From positions 1 to 64,000 of the forward strand of contig JAWLCA010000023.1 in NCBI GenBank assembly GCA_041687395.1: a stretch of DNA of 64,000 nt, given 5' to 3'. Positions 41,438 through 53,358 of this stretch are shown piece after piece. Below the pieces are notes generated by a model, which was given only the letters and a program-made list of their open reading frames with translations, had not been told where the DNA came from and did no database searches. A program made the translations under genes and the position numbers. Numbering within the stretch: the first letter of the stretch is position 1; each line of letters starts with the position of its first letter. This DNA comes from JAWLCA01 sp041687395 (lineage in GTDB: Bacteria > Pseudomonadota > Alphaproteobacteria > Rhodobacterales > Rhodobacteraceae).

Positions 41438-42871
41438 ATGTCGGTCTGGCAGTTGCAGGCGGGCCGCGCCGGGCTGGTGGTCGCACCGCTGACCGTCGGC
41501 ACCATCCCTGCCACCGTCCACCGCCTGCCCGATACCACTGGGCCGGTCGTCGTGATCGCCCACGGCTTTGCCGGATCGCGCCAGTTGATGGAGCCGTTCG
41601 CGCTCACGCTGGCCCGCGCAGGTTACATCGCCGTCAGCTTCGATTTCCAGGGCCACGGCCGCAACCCGGCGCCGATGTCGGGCGATGTGACGCGCATCGA
41701 CGGCACCACGCGCCTCTTGATCGACGAGACCCTGGCCGTGGCCGAGGCCGCCTTAGCGCTGCCCGGCGCTGACGGCCGGCTGGCGCTGCTGGGCCATTCC
41801 ATGGCGTCCGACATCGTGGTGCGCGCGGCCGTCGAAGACGCCCGCGTGGGGGCCACCGTCGCCGTTTCGATGTTCTCGCAGGCCGTGACCGCGACTGACC
41901 CGCCGAACCTGCTGGTCATCAACGGCGAATGGGAAGGCGCGCTGCGCGCCGAGGCGAGGCGCGTCCTCGCCCTGACCGAGGCTGACGCGTCCGAGGGGCA
42001 GACGCTGGGCGATCCCGCGCTCGGCACCGGCCGCCGAGCCGTGGCCGCGCCCAGCGTCGAACATGTCGGCGTGCTCTATTCGCAAACCTCGCTGCGCGAG
42101 GCGCGCGACTGGCTCAACGCCGCCTTCGGCCGTGACGCGGCGCCGCCCGTGCAGCCACGCGGCGGCTGGATCGCGCTGCTCTTGGTGGGTGCCGTGGCGC
42201 TGGGCTGGCCGCTGGCCCGCGCGCTGCCCTTGGGCGGGCCCGGCGCCCCACGACTTCCGGTCCGGACCTTCCTGCTGCTCGCGCTGGTGCCCGTGGTCGC
42301 GGTGCCGCTGATCCTCTGGCCGCTGCCCACCCGCTTCCTGCCGGTGCTGGTGGCCGATTACCTCGCGCTGCATTTCGCGCTTTACGGTGCGATCTGGCTG
42401 GCGGGCCTGTGGTGGCTAGGCGCGCTGGGACGCGTCACCGGCCTCTGGGTCGCGCTGGCGGTGGCCGGTTTCGGGATCGGCGTCTTCGGGATGGCGCTGA
42501 ACGAATACGTGGCGAACTTCATCCCCCACGCCGGACGTGTCTGGGTGATCGCGGCGATGGCGCTGGGGGCGGTGCCCTGCATGATGGGCGACGCGTTGCT
42601 GGCCGAGGGCGGGCGCGCGCCGGTCTGGCGCGTGCTGGTGCTGCGGACGGGTTTCCTCGTCTCCCTCGCCCTCGCCGTCGCGCTGGATTTCGAGCGTCTG
42701 TTCTTCCTCCTGATCATCCTGCCCGTGGTGCTGCTGTTCTTCTTGCTGTTCGGCATGATCGGCGGCTGGGCGGGGCGGCAGACCGGCCATCCGGCGGCCA
42801 CCGGCATCGGCCTCGGGCTGGTGCTGGCGTGGTCGCTGGGGGTCACTTTTCCGATGTTCGTGGCGCCCTGA
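41438..42871 (+). CDS. Alpha/beta hydrolase with C-terminal membrane domain
   Basis: A 477-residue protein. The N-terminal alpha/beta-hydrolase domain (about 30-220) has the nucleophile motif GHSMAS (Ser121), an oxyanion segment VIAHGFAGSRQ and a DFQGHG loop. The C-terminal half (about 225-477) contains about seven transmembrane helices (e.g. IALLLVGAVALGWPLARALP). The function is unknown; the layout recalls membrane-anchored esterases/peptidases. The 15 codons between the map stop and this ATG are in the same frame, encode a hydrophobic helix and contain no ATG, GTG or TTG. The true start may therefore be a rare codon upstream (ATC at 41396 or CTG at 41405). Confidence 0.78.
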   Translation: MSVWQLQAGRAGLVVAPLTVGTIPATVHRLPDTTGPVVVIAHGFAGSRQLMEPFALTLARAGYIAVSFDFQGHGRNPAPMSGDVTRIDGTTRLLIDETLAVAEAALALPGADGRLALLGHSMASDIVVRAAVEDARVGATVAVSMFSQAVTATDPPNLLVINGEWEGALRAEARRVLALTEADASEGQTLGDPALGTGRRAVAAPSVEHVGVLYSQTSLREARDWLNAAFGRDAAPPVQPRGGWIALLLVGAVALGWPLARALPLGGPGAPRLPVRTFLLLALVPVVAVPLILWPLPTRFLPVLVADYLALHFALYGAIWLAGLWWLGALGRVTGLWVALAVAGFGIGVFGMALNEYVANFIPHAGRVWVIAAMALGAVPCMMGDALLAEGGRAPVWRVLVLRTGFLVSLALAVALDFERLFFLLIILPVVLLFFLLFGMIGGWAGRQTGHPAATGIGLGLVLAWSLGVTFPMFVAP

Positions 42872-42982
42872 CCCCACTCAGCCATGCGGCAGCGTCATGG
42901 CTGGGCGATGTTCTGCTTTCGGAACAGCCAGATTTCGCCCCGGAACTGGCCATTCTCGTGCAGAAACACCCCAAGGGTCCCG

Positions 42983-43070
42983 CGACACGCATGGCGTATT
43001 GCCATCTGGTAAAGAAAAATCACGAAATACAACGATTTCAAGTGGTTGGCGATTTGCTCACGCGTGAACA
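42983..43070 (-). repeat. Dispersed 3'-end repeat, copy A (7 nt downstream of the homocysteine methyltransferase gene)
   Basis: An 88-bp element reading, on the minus strand, from TGTTCACGCGTGAGCA (near-perfect palindrome, 43055-43070) to GCCATGCGTGTCG (outer end, 42983). It begins 7 nt after the stop codon of the minus-strand methyltransferase gene. It is clearly related to the copy after queG, with the same length. It is less GC-rich than its surroundings. The opposite strand can be read as a short peptide (MAYCHLVKKNHE...LLTREH) similar to that of the other copy. I read this as a by-product of the conserved DNA. Confidence 0.8.
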
Positions 43071-43077
43071 CCGATGC

Positions 43078-43968
43078 TCAAACGATCCGATGCCCCGCCT
43101 CCCGCAGCCGCCGGGCAATCTCGGCAATATGGGCCGGCCCCGTCTCGCAGCACCCCCCCACGATGGTGGCCCCCTGATCTACCCACCCCATCACGAACTC
43201 CGCATAGCGGGCGGGCGTCATCTCCGGCCGGTTCTTCAACGCCGCCACGGTGGCATCCTGCCCCAGAAACTCCTTGGTGATCTTCTGGAACCCGTTGGCA
43301 TAGGCCCCGAACGGCCGCCCCATCCCCGCCAGCACCGGCACCACCTGGTCCATCGCCTCTGGCGCCGAACAATTCGCCAGCACCGCCGCCACCGGTCCCA
43401 GCAGCTGCGCGATCGCCGCCACCCCCTCGCCCGACCTGAGGAGCGTGCCATCCTCATCATCCACCGTGACCGCCAGCCACACCGGCACCCCGGCCTCCGC
43501 CGCACCCTCGATAACCGCCCTCGCATGGGCCAGCGAGGCGACCGTCTCGCACAGGATCAGATCGACCCGCCCCGCCATGATCCGCGCGATCTCGGCATAC
43601 TTCGCCACCGCTTCCTGATGCGGCGGAAAGGCATCCGGCCGATAGCTCCCCACCAGCGGCCCCAGCGCCCCCGCGATCCGCCCAGACCCATGCGCCGCCC
43701 GCGCCGCCTCGGCCTGCGCCAACGCGGTCTCATGCAGCTCGGTAAACCGGTCATCCAGCCCGAACCGCTCCAACCGGTCATGATGCAGGGCATAGCTGTT
43801 CGTCGTCGCCACCGTCGCCCCGGCGGCGAAATAGTCGGCGTGGACCTGCCCCACCAGGTCGGGCGCCTCCAGCATGACCTGCGTGGCCCACAGCGGTGTG
43901 GGCGTCTTGCCGTGGCGGGCGATCAGTTCCTGACCCATGCCACCGTCGAGAAGAGTGATTTCTGTCAT
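43078..43968 (-). CDS. Homocysteine S-methyltransferase family protein
   Basis: A 296-residue zinc-dependent methyltransferase with the N-terminal LLDGGMGQELI start, the first zinc cysteine in VLANCSAPEAM and the two C-terminal cysteines in VGGCCETGPAHI. The family moves methyl groups to homocysteine from S-methylmethionine, SAM or betaine. The donor is unknown here (Mmum/YagD- or betaine-type). The start at 43968 (MTEITLLDGG) is chosen over an upstream Met at 44007 that overlaps the uppP stop region. It is followed 7 nt downstream by repeat copy A. Confidence 0.87.
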   Translation of the reverse strand: MTEITLLDGGMGQELIARHGKTPTPLWATQVMLEAPDLVGQVHADYFAAGATVATTNSYALHHDRLERFGLDDRFTELHETALAQAEAARAAHGSGRIAGALGPLVGSYRPDAFPPHQEAVAKYAEIARIMAGRVDLILCETVASLAHARAVIEGAAEAGVPVWLAVTVDDEDGTLLRSGEGVAAIAQLLGPVAAVLANCSAPEAMDQVVPVLAGMGRPFGAYANGFQKITKEFLGQDATVAALKNRPEMTPARYAEFVMGWVDQGATIVGGCCETGPAHIAEIARRLREAGHRIV

Positions 43969-43972
43969 GGCC

Positions 43973-44776
43973 TCAACTATAAGCAATGGCCAGCAGCACG
44001 GCCCCAAGAATCACGCGGTAGATCACATAAGGCGTGAAGCTGACGGTCCGCAGCAGCCGCATCATCAGCGCCAGCGCCGCCAGCGCGGCGGCAAAGGCAA
44101 AGGCCGCGGCGATGGCACCGTCGCGGGCGGCTTGGGCATCGGCCGTCACCGCCACCTCCGCCCCCAGCAGCACGCCCGAGGCGATGATGGTCGGGATCGA
44201 CATCAGCATCGAGATCCGCGCCGCATCCTGCCGGCCATAGCCCAGGAAGCGCGCGCCGGTGATGGTCGCGCCCGACCGAGACGTGCCGGGGATCAGGGCT
44301 ACCGCCTGCCACAGGCCGATCGTGATCGCATCGCGCAGGTTCCAGTCCGACGCGGCCCTGGCCTCGGCGCCTTTCTGATCCGCCCAGTAGAGCACGAAGC
44401 CGAACAGGATCATCGTCCATCCGATCACCGCGATCGAGCGCATCGCAGCCATCGCGCCGGTCAGTTGCAGGATCAGGCCTACGACCACCACGGGCACCGT
44501 CGCGATGATCAGCAGCATTGCCAGCCGCGCGCCCGCCGTGTCGGCGCGCCCCATCGCCAACCTGCCCAGCCCGAAGAAGGCCGCCGCCACGTCGTGCCGG
44601 AAATACAGGATCACCGCCATGAGCGTGCCGACGTGGACGGCCACGTCGATCACGAGGCCCTGATCGTCCAACCCAGTCAGGGCGGGCAGCAGGATCAGGT
44701 GGCCGGAGGACGACACCGGCAGAAATTCCGTGATACCCTGAATCATGGCGACCAGGATGAGGTTGAATAGGGTCAT
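43973..44776 (-). CDS. uppP: Undecaprenyl-diphosphatase (BacA/UppP)
   Basis: A 267-residue inner membrane enzyme that dephosphorylates undecaprenyl diphosphate so the lipid carrier can be reused in wall synthesis. The signature motifs are present: QGITEFLPVSSSGHLIL (1st) and PGTSRSGATITGARFLG (2nd), with the conserved Glu and Arg. Multiple membrane helices span the protein. It lies 4 nt upstream of the homocysteine methyltransferase gene on the same strand, and the two are likely cotranscribed. Resistance to bacitracin is a known side effect of high expression. Confidence 0.94.
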   Translation of the reverse strand: MTLFNLILVAMIQGITEFLPVSSSGHLILLPALTGLDDQGLVIDVAVHVGTLMAVILYFRHDVAAAFFGLGRLAMGRADTAGARLAMLLIIATVPVVVVGLILQLTGAMAAMRSIAVIGWTMILFGFVLYWADQKGAEARAASDWNLRDAITIGLWQAVALIPGTSRSGATITGARFLGYGRQDAARISMLMSIPTIIASGVLLGAEVAVTADAQAARDGAIAAAFAFAAALAALALMMRLLRTVSFTPYVIYRVILGAVLLAIAYS

Positions 44777-44837
44777 GGCGCCACCTGCCGATTCGCCGGG
44801 GCCACCCTAAAGGCCGGTCGTGGAATGGAAAGAGGCA

Positions 44838-44933
44838 AGGTAGGTCAATATATGTTACCTAAAAACGGAAGCCTTGCCGGTGGGAAGGGGTGGTCTTGGC
44901 CGAATTATGTTTATATAGGTCAGCACATATGAC
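44838..44933. promoter_or_regulatory. Inverted repeats in the gltD promoter region
   Basis: In an AT-rich stretch 57-150 bp upstream of gltD, AGGTA/TACCT arms flank an AT-rich centre (44838-44860). A second site, GTCA-N7-TGAC, lies at 44919-44933. Both include AGGTCA followed by ATATG. Farther out, GGCAAGG (44834-44840) pairs with CCTTGCC (44872-44878). A TATAGT hexamer at 44955-44960 is a possible -10. This suggests an operator array for nitrogen or amino-acid control of gltBD; the regulator is unknown. Confidence 0.45.
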
Positions 44934-44989
44934 TTTTAATCCGTTCCGGGCCGCTATAGTGGCAGCGGGGACGGTTTGGGGGAGTGATC

Positions 44990-46417
44990 ATGGCGCAGCA
45001 GCGGATGCTCAAGTTCGTGTCGGTGGGCAAGGAGATGCCGGAAAAGCGGCCGCCGAGTCTGCGGGCCGAGGATTTCGACGAGATATACGCGGAGTACGCC
45101 GCCGAGAAGGCGGCCGAGCAGGCCGGGCGCTGCAGCCAGTGCGGCGTGCCCTATTGCCAGACCCATTGCCCGCTGCACAACAACATCCCCGACTGGCTGA
45201 TGCTGACCGCCCAAGGGCGGCTCCGCGAAGCCTATGAGCTGAGCCAGGCCACCAATACCTTCCCCGAGATCTGCGGCCGGATCTGCCCCCAGGACCGGCT
45301 GTGCGAGGGCAACTGCGTGATCGAGCAGTCGGGCCACGGCACCGTGACCATCGGCGCAATCGAGAAATACCTGACCGACACCGCGTGGGAGCAGGGCTGG
45401 GTGCAGCCGATCCGTCCCGCCGCCGACCGGGCGGAAAGCGTGGGCATCATCGGCGCGGGCCCAGGCGGGCTGGCGGCGGCGGACGTTCTGCGCCGGGCGG
45501 GGGTGCAGGTCACAGTCTATGACCGATACGACCGCGCCGGCGGGCTGATGACCTATGGCATCCCCGGCTTCAAGCTGGAGAAGCCTGTGGTGATGCAGCG
45601 GATCGAGCAGTTGCGCGATGCGGGCGTGGAGTTCGTGCAGAACTGCAACGTCGGCGAGGACATCAGCTTCAACGCGATCCGCGGCCAGCACGACGCGGTG
45701 CTGATTGCCACAGGCGTCTACAAATCAAGGGATCTGGAGGGCGCGGACGCCGAAGGCTGCGTGCGCGCGATCGACTTTCTGACCGCCTCGAACCGAAAAG
45801 GGTTCGGCGACGAGGTGCCGGAGTTCGACAGTGGCGAGCTGAACGCCGAGGGCAAGCGTGTGGTCGTGATCGGCGGTGGCGACACGGCGATGGACTGTGT
45901 GCGCACGGCGATCCGACAGGGTGCGCAATCGGTCAAGTGCCTCTACCGGCGCGACCGGGCGAACATGCCCGGCAGCCAGCGCGAGGTGCAGAACGCCGAG
46001 GAAGAGGGTGTCGAATTCGTCTGGCTGACCGCGCCCAAGGGCTTTGTCGGCGCGCCGGTCGAAGGCGTGATCGTGCAGAAGATGCGTCTTGGCCAGCCCG
46101 ATGCCACGGGCCGCCAGGTGCCCGAGGTGATCGAGGGCGCGGATTATGTCGAAGAGGCCGATCTGGTCATCAAGGCGCTGGGCTTCGAGCCTGAGGAGCT
46201 GGTGACGCTGTGGGATGTGCCGGAGCTGGAGGTGACCCGCTGGGGCACGATCAAGGCCGACTATCGCAGCCACTCGACGTCGATCCCCGGCGTCTATGCG
46301 GTGGGTGACATCGTGCGCGGCGCATCCCTTGTCGTCTGGGCGATCCGCGACGGGCGCGAGGCGGCCGAGGGTATTCTGGAGTATCTGGGCCAGTCGGCAC
46401 AGGTTGCGGCGGAATGA
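44990..46417 (+). CDS. gltD: Glutamate synthase small (beta) subunit
   Basis: A 475-residue FAD/NAD(P)-linked protein. The N-terminal Fe-S region has cysteines at 48, 51, 56 and 60 (CSQCGVPYCQTHC), then CGRICPQDRLCEGNC. Two Rossmann dinucleotide motifs follow (GAGPGGLAAAD and VIGGGDTAMDC), and the GVYAVGDIVRG motif is near the C-terminus. It feeds NADPH electrons to the large subunit for conversion of glutamine plus 2-oxoglutarate to two glutamates. ATG 44990 is preferred to the in-frame GTG at 44984; GGGGGAG precedes it. gltB starts 190 bp downstream. Confidence 0.95.
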   Translation: MAQQRMLKFVSVGKEMPEKRPPSLRAEDFDEIYAEYAAEKAAEQAGRCSQCGVPYCQTHCPLHNNIPDWLMLTAQGRLREAYELSQATNTFPEICGRICPQDRLCEGNCVIEQSGHGTVTIGAIEKYLTDTAWEQGWVQPIRPAADRAESVGIIGAGPGGLAAADVLRRAGVQVTVYDRYDRAGGLMTYGIPGFKLEKPVVMQRIEQLRDAGVEFVQNCNVGEDISFNAIRGQHDAVLIATGVYKSRDLEGADAEGCVRAIDFLTASNRKGFGDEVPEFDSGELNAEGKRVVVIGGGDTAMDCVRTAIRQGAQSVKCLYRRDRANMPGSQREVQNAEEEGVEFVWLTAPKGFVGAPVEGVIVQKMRLGQPDATGRQVPEVIEGADYVEEADLVIKALGFEPEELVTLWDVPELEVTRWGTIKADYRSHSTSIPGVYAVGDIVRGASLVVWAIRDGREAAEGILEYLGQSAQVAAE

Positions 46418-46484
46418 GCCGGCCGCGACCCATTGGCCATGGTCAGGCGGGGTGCCAGCATCCTGCCAACAGCGCGCCACCATC

Positions 46485-46505
46485 CTGCCACCAAGGCGGT
46501 GGCAG
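46485..46505 (+). promoter_or_regulatory. Stem-loop in the gltD-gltB spacer
   Basis: CTGCCACC pairs perfectly with GGTGGCAG around a 5-nt loop (AAGGC). It is 68 nt past the gltD stop and 103 nt before gltB. A direct repeat CATCCTGCCA precedes and enters it (46459-46468 and 46481-46490). There is no T-run, so it is more likely an mRNA structure (attenuator, processing or stability site) than a terminator. Confidence 0.45.
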
Positions 46506-46548
46506 CGGCGCGCGCTGGGGCGCGGTTTGCGCAACGCATAGGTTAGCC

Positions 46549-46607
46549 ATGATGACCTTTCTGGATTTGGGCGCGGGCCGGATGGCGCCGCAGGCGGAGG
46601 GAACGCG

Positions 46608-46611
<4 letters not shown>
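46549..46611 (+). CDS. Possible 20-residue leader peptide before gltB
   Basis: A short frame starts with ATG ATG at 46549 and ends in TGA at 46609-46611, overlapping the gltB ATG (46608-46610) as ATGA. The peptide reads MMTFLDLGAGRMAPQAEGTR. It has no recognisable domain and only a weak ribosome-binding sequence. The overlap would allow translational coupling to gltB. It may be chance in an open, GC-rich leader. Confidence 0.3.
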
Positions 46612-51146
<4,535 letters not shown>

Positions 51147-51170
51147 GATCGTGTTGGCGGGGGCCGCGCC

Positions 51171-51932
51171 TTGATCCAGCGGATAGCGCAGGCGCTGCGG
51201 CGCCGTGCTGCGATGGTGATGGTCTGGGCAGCGCTTGCGCTGGCCAGCGTGACGCTTGCCCCCGCGGCCCATGCCGGATGCGCGACCGGGGCGATCACCA
51301 TCATCGGCTCGGCCGAGGAGGAGCAGGCGGCCTGCGCGGCGCTCGACAGCGTCCTGGGCTGGTTCCGAGAGATCGGGTTCGAGCCGAACCTCGTTGCGAC
51401 GGTTCACTTCAAGGACGCGGTGTTCTGCGACTTTACCGAGGGCGCGGACGGCCGCGCTGTCTGCCAGGTGCAGGTATCTGGCCTGTTCGATTTAAGTCGC
51501 TGGACGGTCGAGATCACCTCGGCCGACAGCCCGCGTCGAGAGTCGCGGAGGCCTTGGGGCATCGACTGGGGCCCCGAGATCGCCTATTCGATCCTGCAGC
51601 ATGAACTGACTCATCTGGCGGTGGCCGGGGTGCTGGGCGAGGGGTTTTCCGACCTTGCCGCCCCATGGCACGAGTTCATCGCCTATGCGGTGCAGTTCGA
51701 CCTCATGGACCCCGACCTGCGCGCCCGGATCCTTGACGGCTATCCCGATATCGGCCCGTTCTCGCGTCCCGAAAGCATCAACTCCACGATCTATGGGGCA
51801 GACCCGGACCTCTTCGCCCTGCGCGCCTGGTTCTACATGCGCGAGAACGGCGGCAGCGACCTGATCCGCGCCATCCTTGACGGCGAAGTCGGGCTTCCGG
51901 CGGATGGGGTCGATTACCTCTGGACGAACTGA
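51171..51932 (+). CDS. Exported HExxH-motif protein, function unknown
   Basis: A 253-residue protein with a signal peptide (hydrophobic core MVMVWAALALASVTLAP, cut near AHAG) and six cysteines that could form disulfides. A zinc-type motif, LQHELTHLAV (His144, Glu145, His148), is followed 20 residues later by WHEFIAY (Glu168), the spacing of gluzincin-like metalloproteases. I do not recognise a named family. The start is TTG at 51171 by frame; ATG at 51213 would shorten the signal n-region. It follows gltB by 24 nt and may be cotranscribed, without an obvious link to glutamate synthesis. Confidence 0.65.
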   Translation: MIQRIAQALRRRAAMVMVWAALALASVTLAPAAHAGCATGAITIIGSAEEEQAACAALDSVLGWFREIGFEPNLVATVHFKDAVFCDFTEGADGRAVCQVQVSGLFDLSRWTVEITSADSPRRESRRPWGIDWGPEIAYSILQHELTHLAVAGVLGEGFSDLAAPWHEFIAYAVQFDLMDPDLRARILDGYPDIGPFSRPESINSTIYGADPDLFALRAWFYMRENGGSDLIRAILDGEVGLPADGVDYLWTN

Positions 51933-51984
51933 CGGAGGGGCAAGGGCCGCAGCAGGGCGTAACGGTGCCCCGTGCGTCCCGATG

Positions 51985-53286
51985 TCAGCGCCCCACGGCC
52001 GCGTAGGCGGAGAAGCCTGCGGCCAGCACATCGCCGCGGTCGTAGATGTTGCGCAGGTCAGCCATCACCGGGTGGCGGTCGCCTGCCAGACGTTTCAGAT
52101 CCAGCGCGCGGAATTCGTTCCACTCTGTCAGGATCACCACCGCATCCGCCCCCTCCGCTGCCGCATAGGCGTCGTCATGCCAGATCACCCCGGGCAGCAA
52201 CGCCTCGCCCTCGCGGCGGCCCTGGGGGTCAACGACACGGATTTCTGCCCCCGCGCCGCGCAGGGCGGGCACGATGGTCAGGCTGGGCGCGTCGCGCATG
52301 TCGTCAGTATTGGGCTTGAAGGTCACGCCCAGCACCGCGATCGCCTTGCCGTTGACCGATCCGCCGCACAGGTCGGTGATCTTGTCGATCATCCGCCGCT
52401 TGGCGATGTCGTTGACAGTGATCACGGTTTCGGTGATGCGCATCGGCACGCCATGCTCCTGACCGATCCGTGCCAGGGCCGAGGTGTCCTTGGGAAAGCA
52501 TGAGCCGCCATAGCCGGGGCCGGCGTGCAGGAACTTGTTGCCGATCCGTCCGTCGAGGCCCATGCCCTTGGCGACCGCCTTCACATCCGCGCCGACCCGT
52601 TCGCAGAGCGCTGCGATTTCGTTGATGAAGCTGATCTTGGTGGCCAGGAAGGCGTTGGCCGCGTACTTGATCATCTCGGCCGACTCCAGGTCGGTGAAGA
52701 CGATGGGGAAATCACGCAGGAACAGCGGGCGATAGATGTCTCCCATAACCTCGCGTGCGCGGTCGCTTTCGATACCTACGACAACGCGGTCGGGCCGCAT
52801 GAAGTCGTCGATCGCCGCGCCTTCGCGCAGGAATTCGGGGTTGGAGGCGACGTCGAACTCGGCCTCGGGGCGGGCGGCGCGGATCACCTCGGCCACCTTG
52901 CGATTTGTGCCTACGGGTACGGTCGATTTCGTCACGACCACCGCATAGCCCGTCAGCGCGCGCGCGATATCTTCGGCGGCGGCCATGACATAGGTCAGAT
53001 CCGCATGGCCGTCGCCGCGCCGGGTGGGCGTGCCCACCGCGATGAAGACCGCATCGGCCCCGTCCACGGCCCGGGCCAGGTCGGTGGTGAAGGTCAGCCG
53101 GCCGGCCGTCACGTTGCGGGCCATGACCTCGTCGAGCCCGGGCTCGTAGATCGGAACCTCGCCCCGCTCCAGCATGGCGATCTTCTCGGGCATCTTGTCC
53201 ACGCAGACCACTTCGTGACCGAAATCCGAAAAGCAAACACCCGAAACAAGGCCAACGTAGCCGGTCCCGATAACTGCCAGTTTCAT
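51985..53286 (-). CDS. ugd: UDP-glucose 6-dehydrogenase
   Basis: A 433-residue enzyme oxidising UDP-glucose to UDP-glucuronate with two NAD+. The N-terminal GTGYVGLVSG, the catalytic cysteine in PGYGGSCFPKDTSAL, and the C-terminal ILTEWNEFRALD are all present. UDP-glucuronate feeds capsule, exopolysaccharide or lipid synthesis. ATG 53286 is used; the TTG one codon before is not needed. It is a minus-strand gene, divergent from nothing close; the upstream neighbour on the same strand is the PLD gene 72 nt away. Confidence 0.94.
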   Translation of the reverse strand: MKLAVIGTGYVGLVSGVCFSDFGHEVVCVDKMPEKIAMLERGEVPIYEPGLDEVMARNVTAGRLTFTTDLARAVDGADAVFIAVGTPTRRGDGHADLTYVMAAAEDIARALTGYAVVVTKSTVPVGTNRKVAEVIRAARPEAEFDVASNPEFLREGAAIDDFMRPDRVVVGIESDRAREVMGDIYRPLFLRDFPIVFTDLESAEMIKYAANAFLATKISFINEIAALCERVGADVKAVAKGMGLDGRIGNKFLHAGPGYGGSCFPKDTSALARIGQEHGVPMRITETVITVNDIAKRRMIDKITDLCGGSVNGKAIAVLGVTFKPNTDDMRDAPSLTIVPALRGAGAEIRVVDPQGRREGEALLPGVIWHDDAYAAAEGADAVVILTEWNEFRALDLKRLAGDRHPVMADLRNIYDRGDVLAAGFSAYAAVGR

Positions 53287-53358
53287 CAACGCCTCCGCAA
53301 CTGCTGCCCCGACTTGCCCATTGCACCCGACAAGGTCAATGGCTTGATTGACAGAAGG

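Noticed and set aside
42409..44037. A frame starting in the hydrolase gene and including the repeat as coding sequence
   Set aside because: Most of it overlaps the hydrolase and the antisense methyltransferase in wrong frames; the peptide similarity between repeat copies is explained by DNA conservation.
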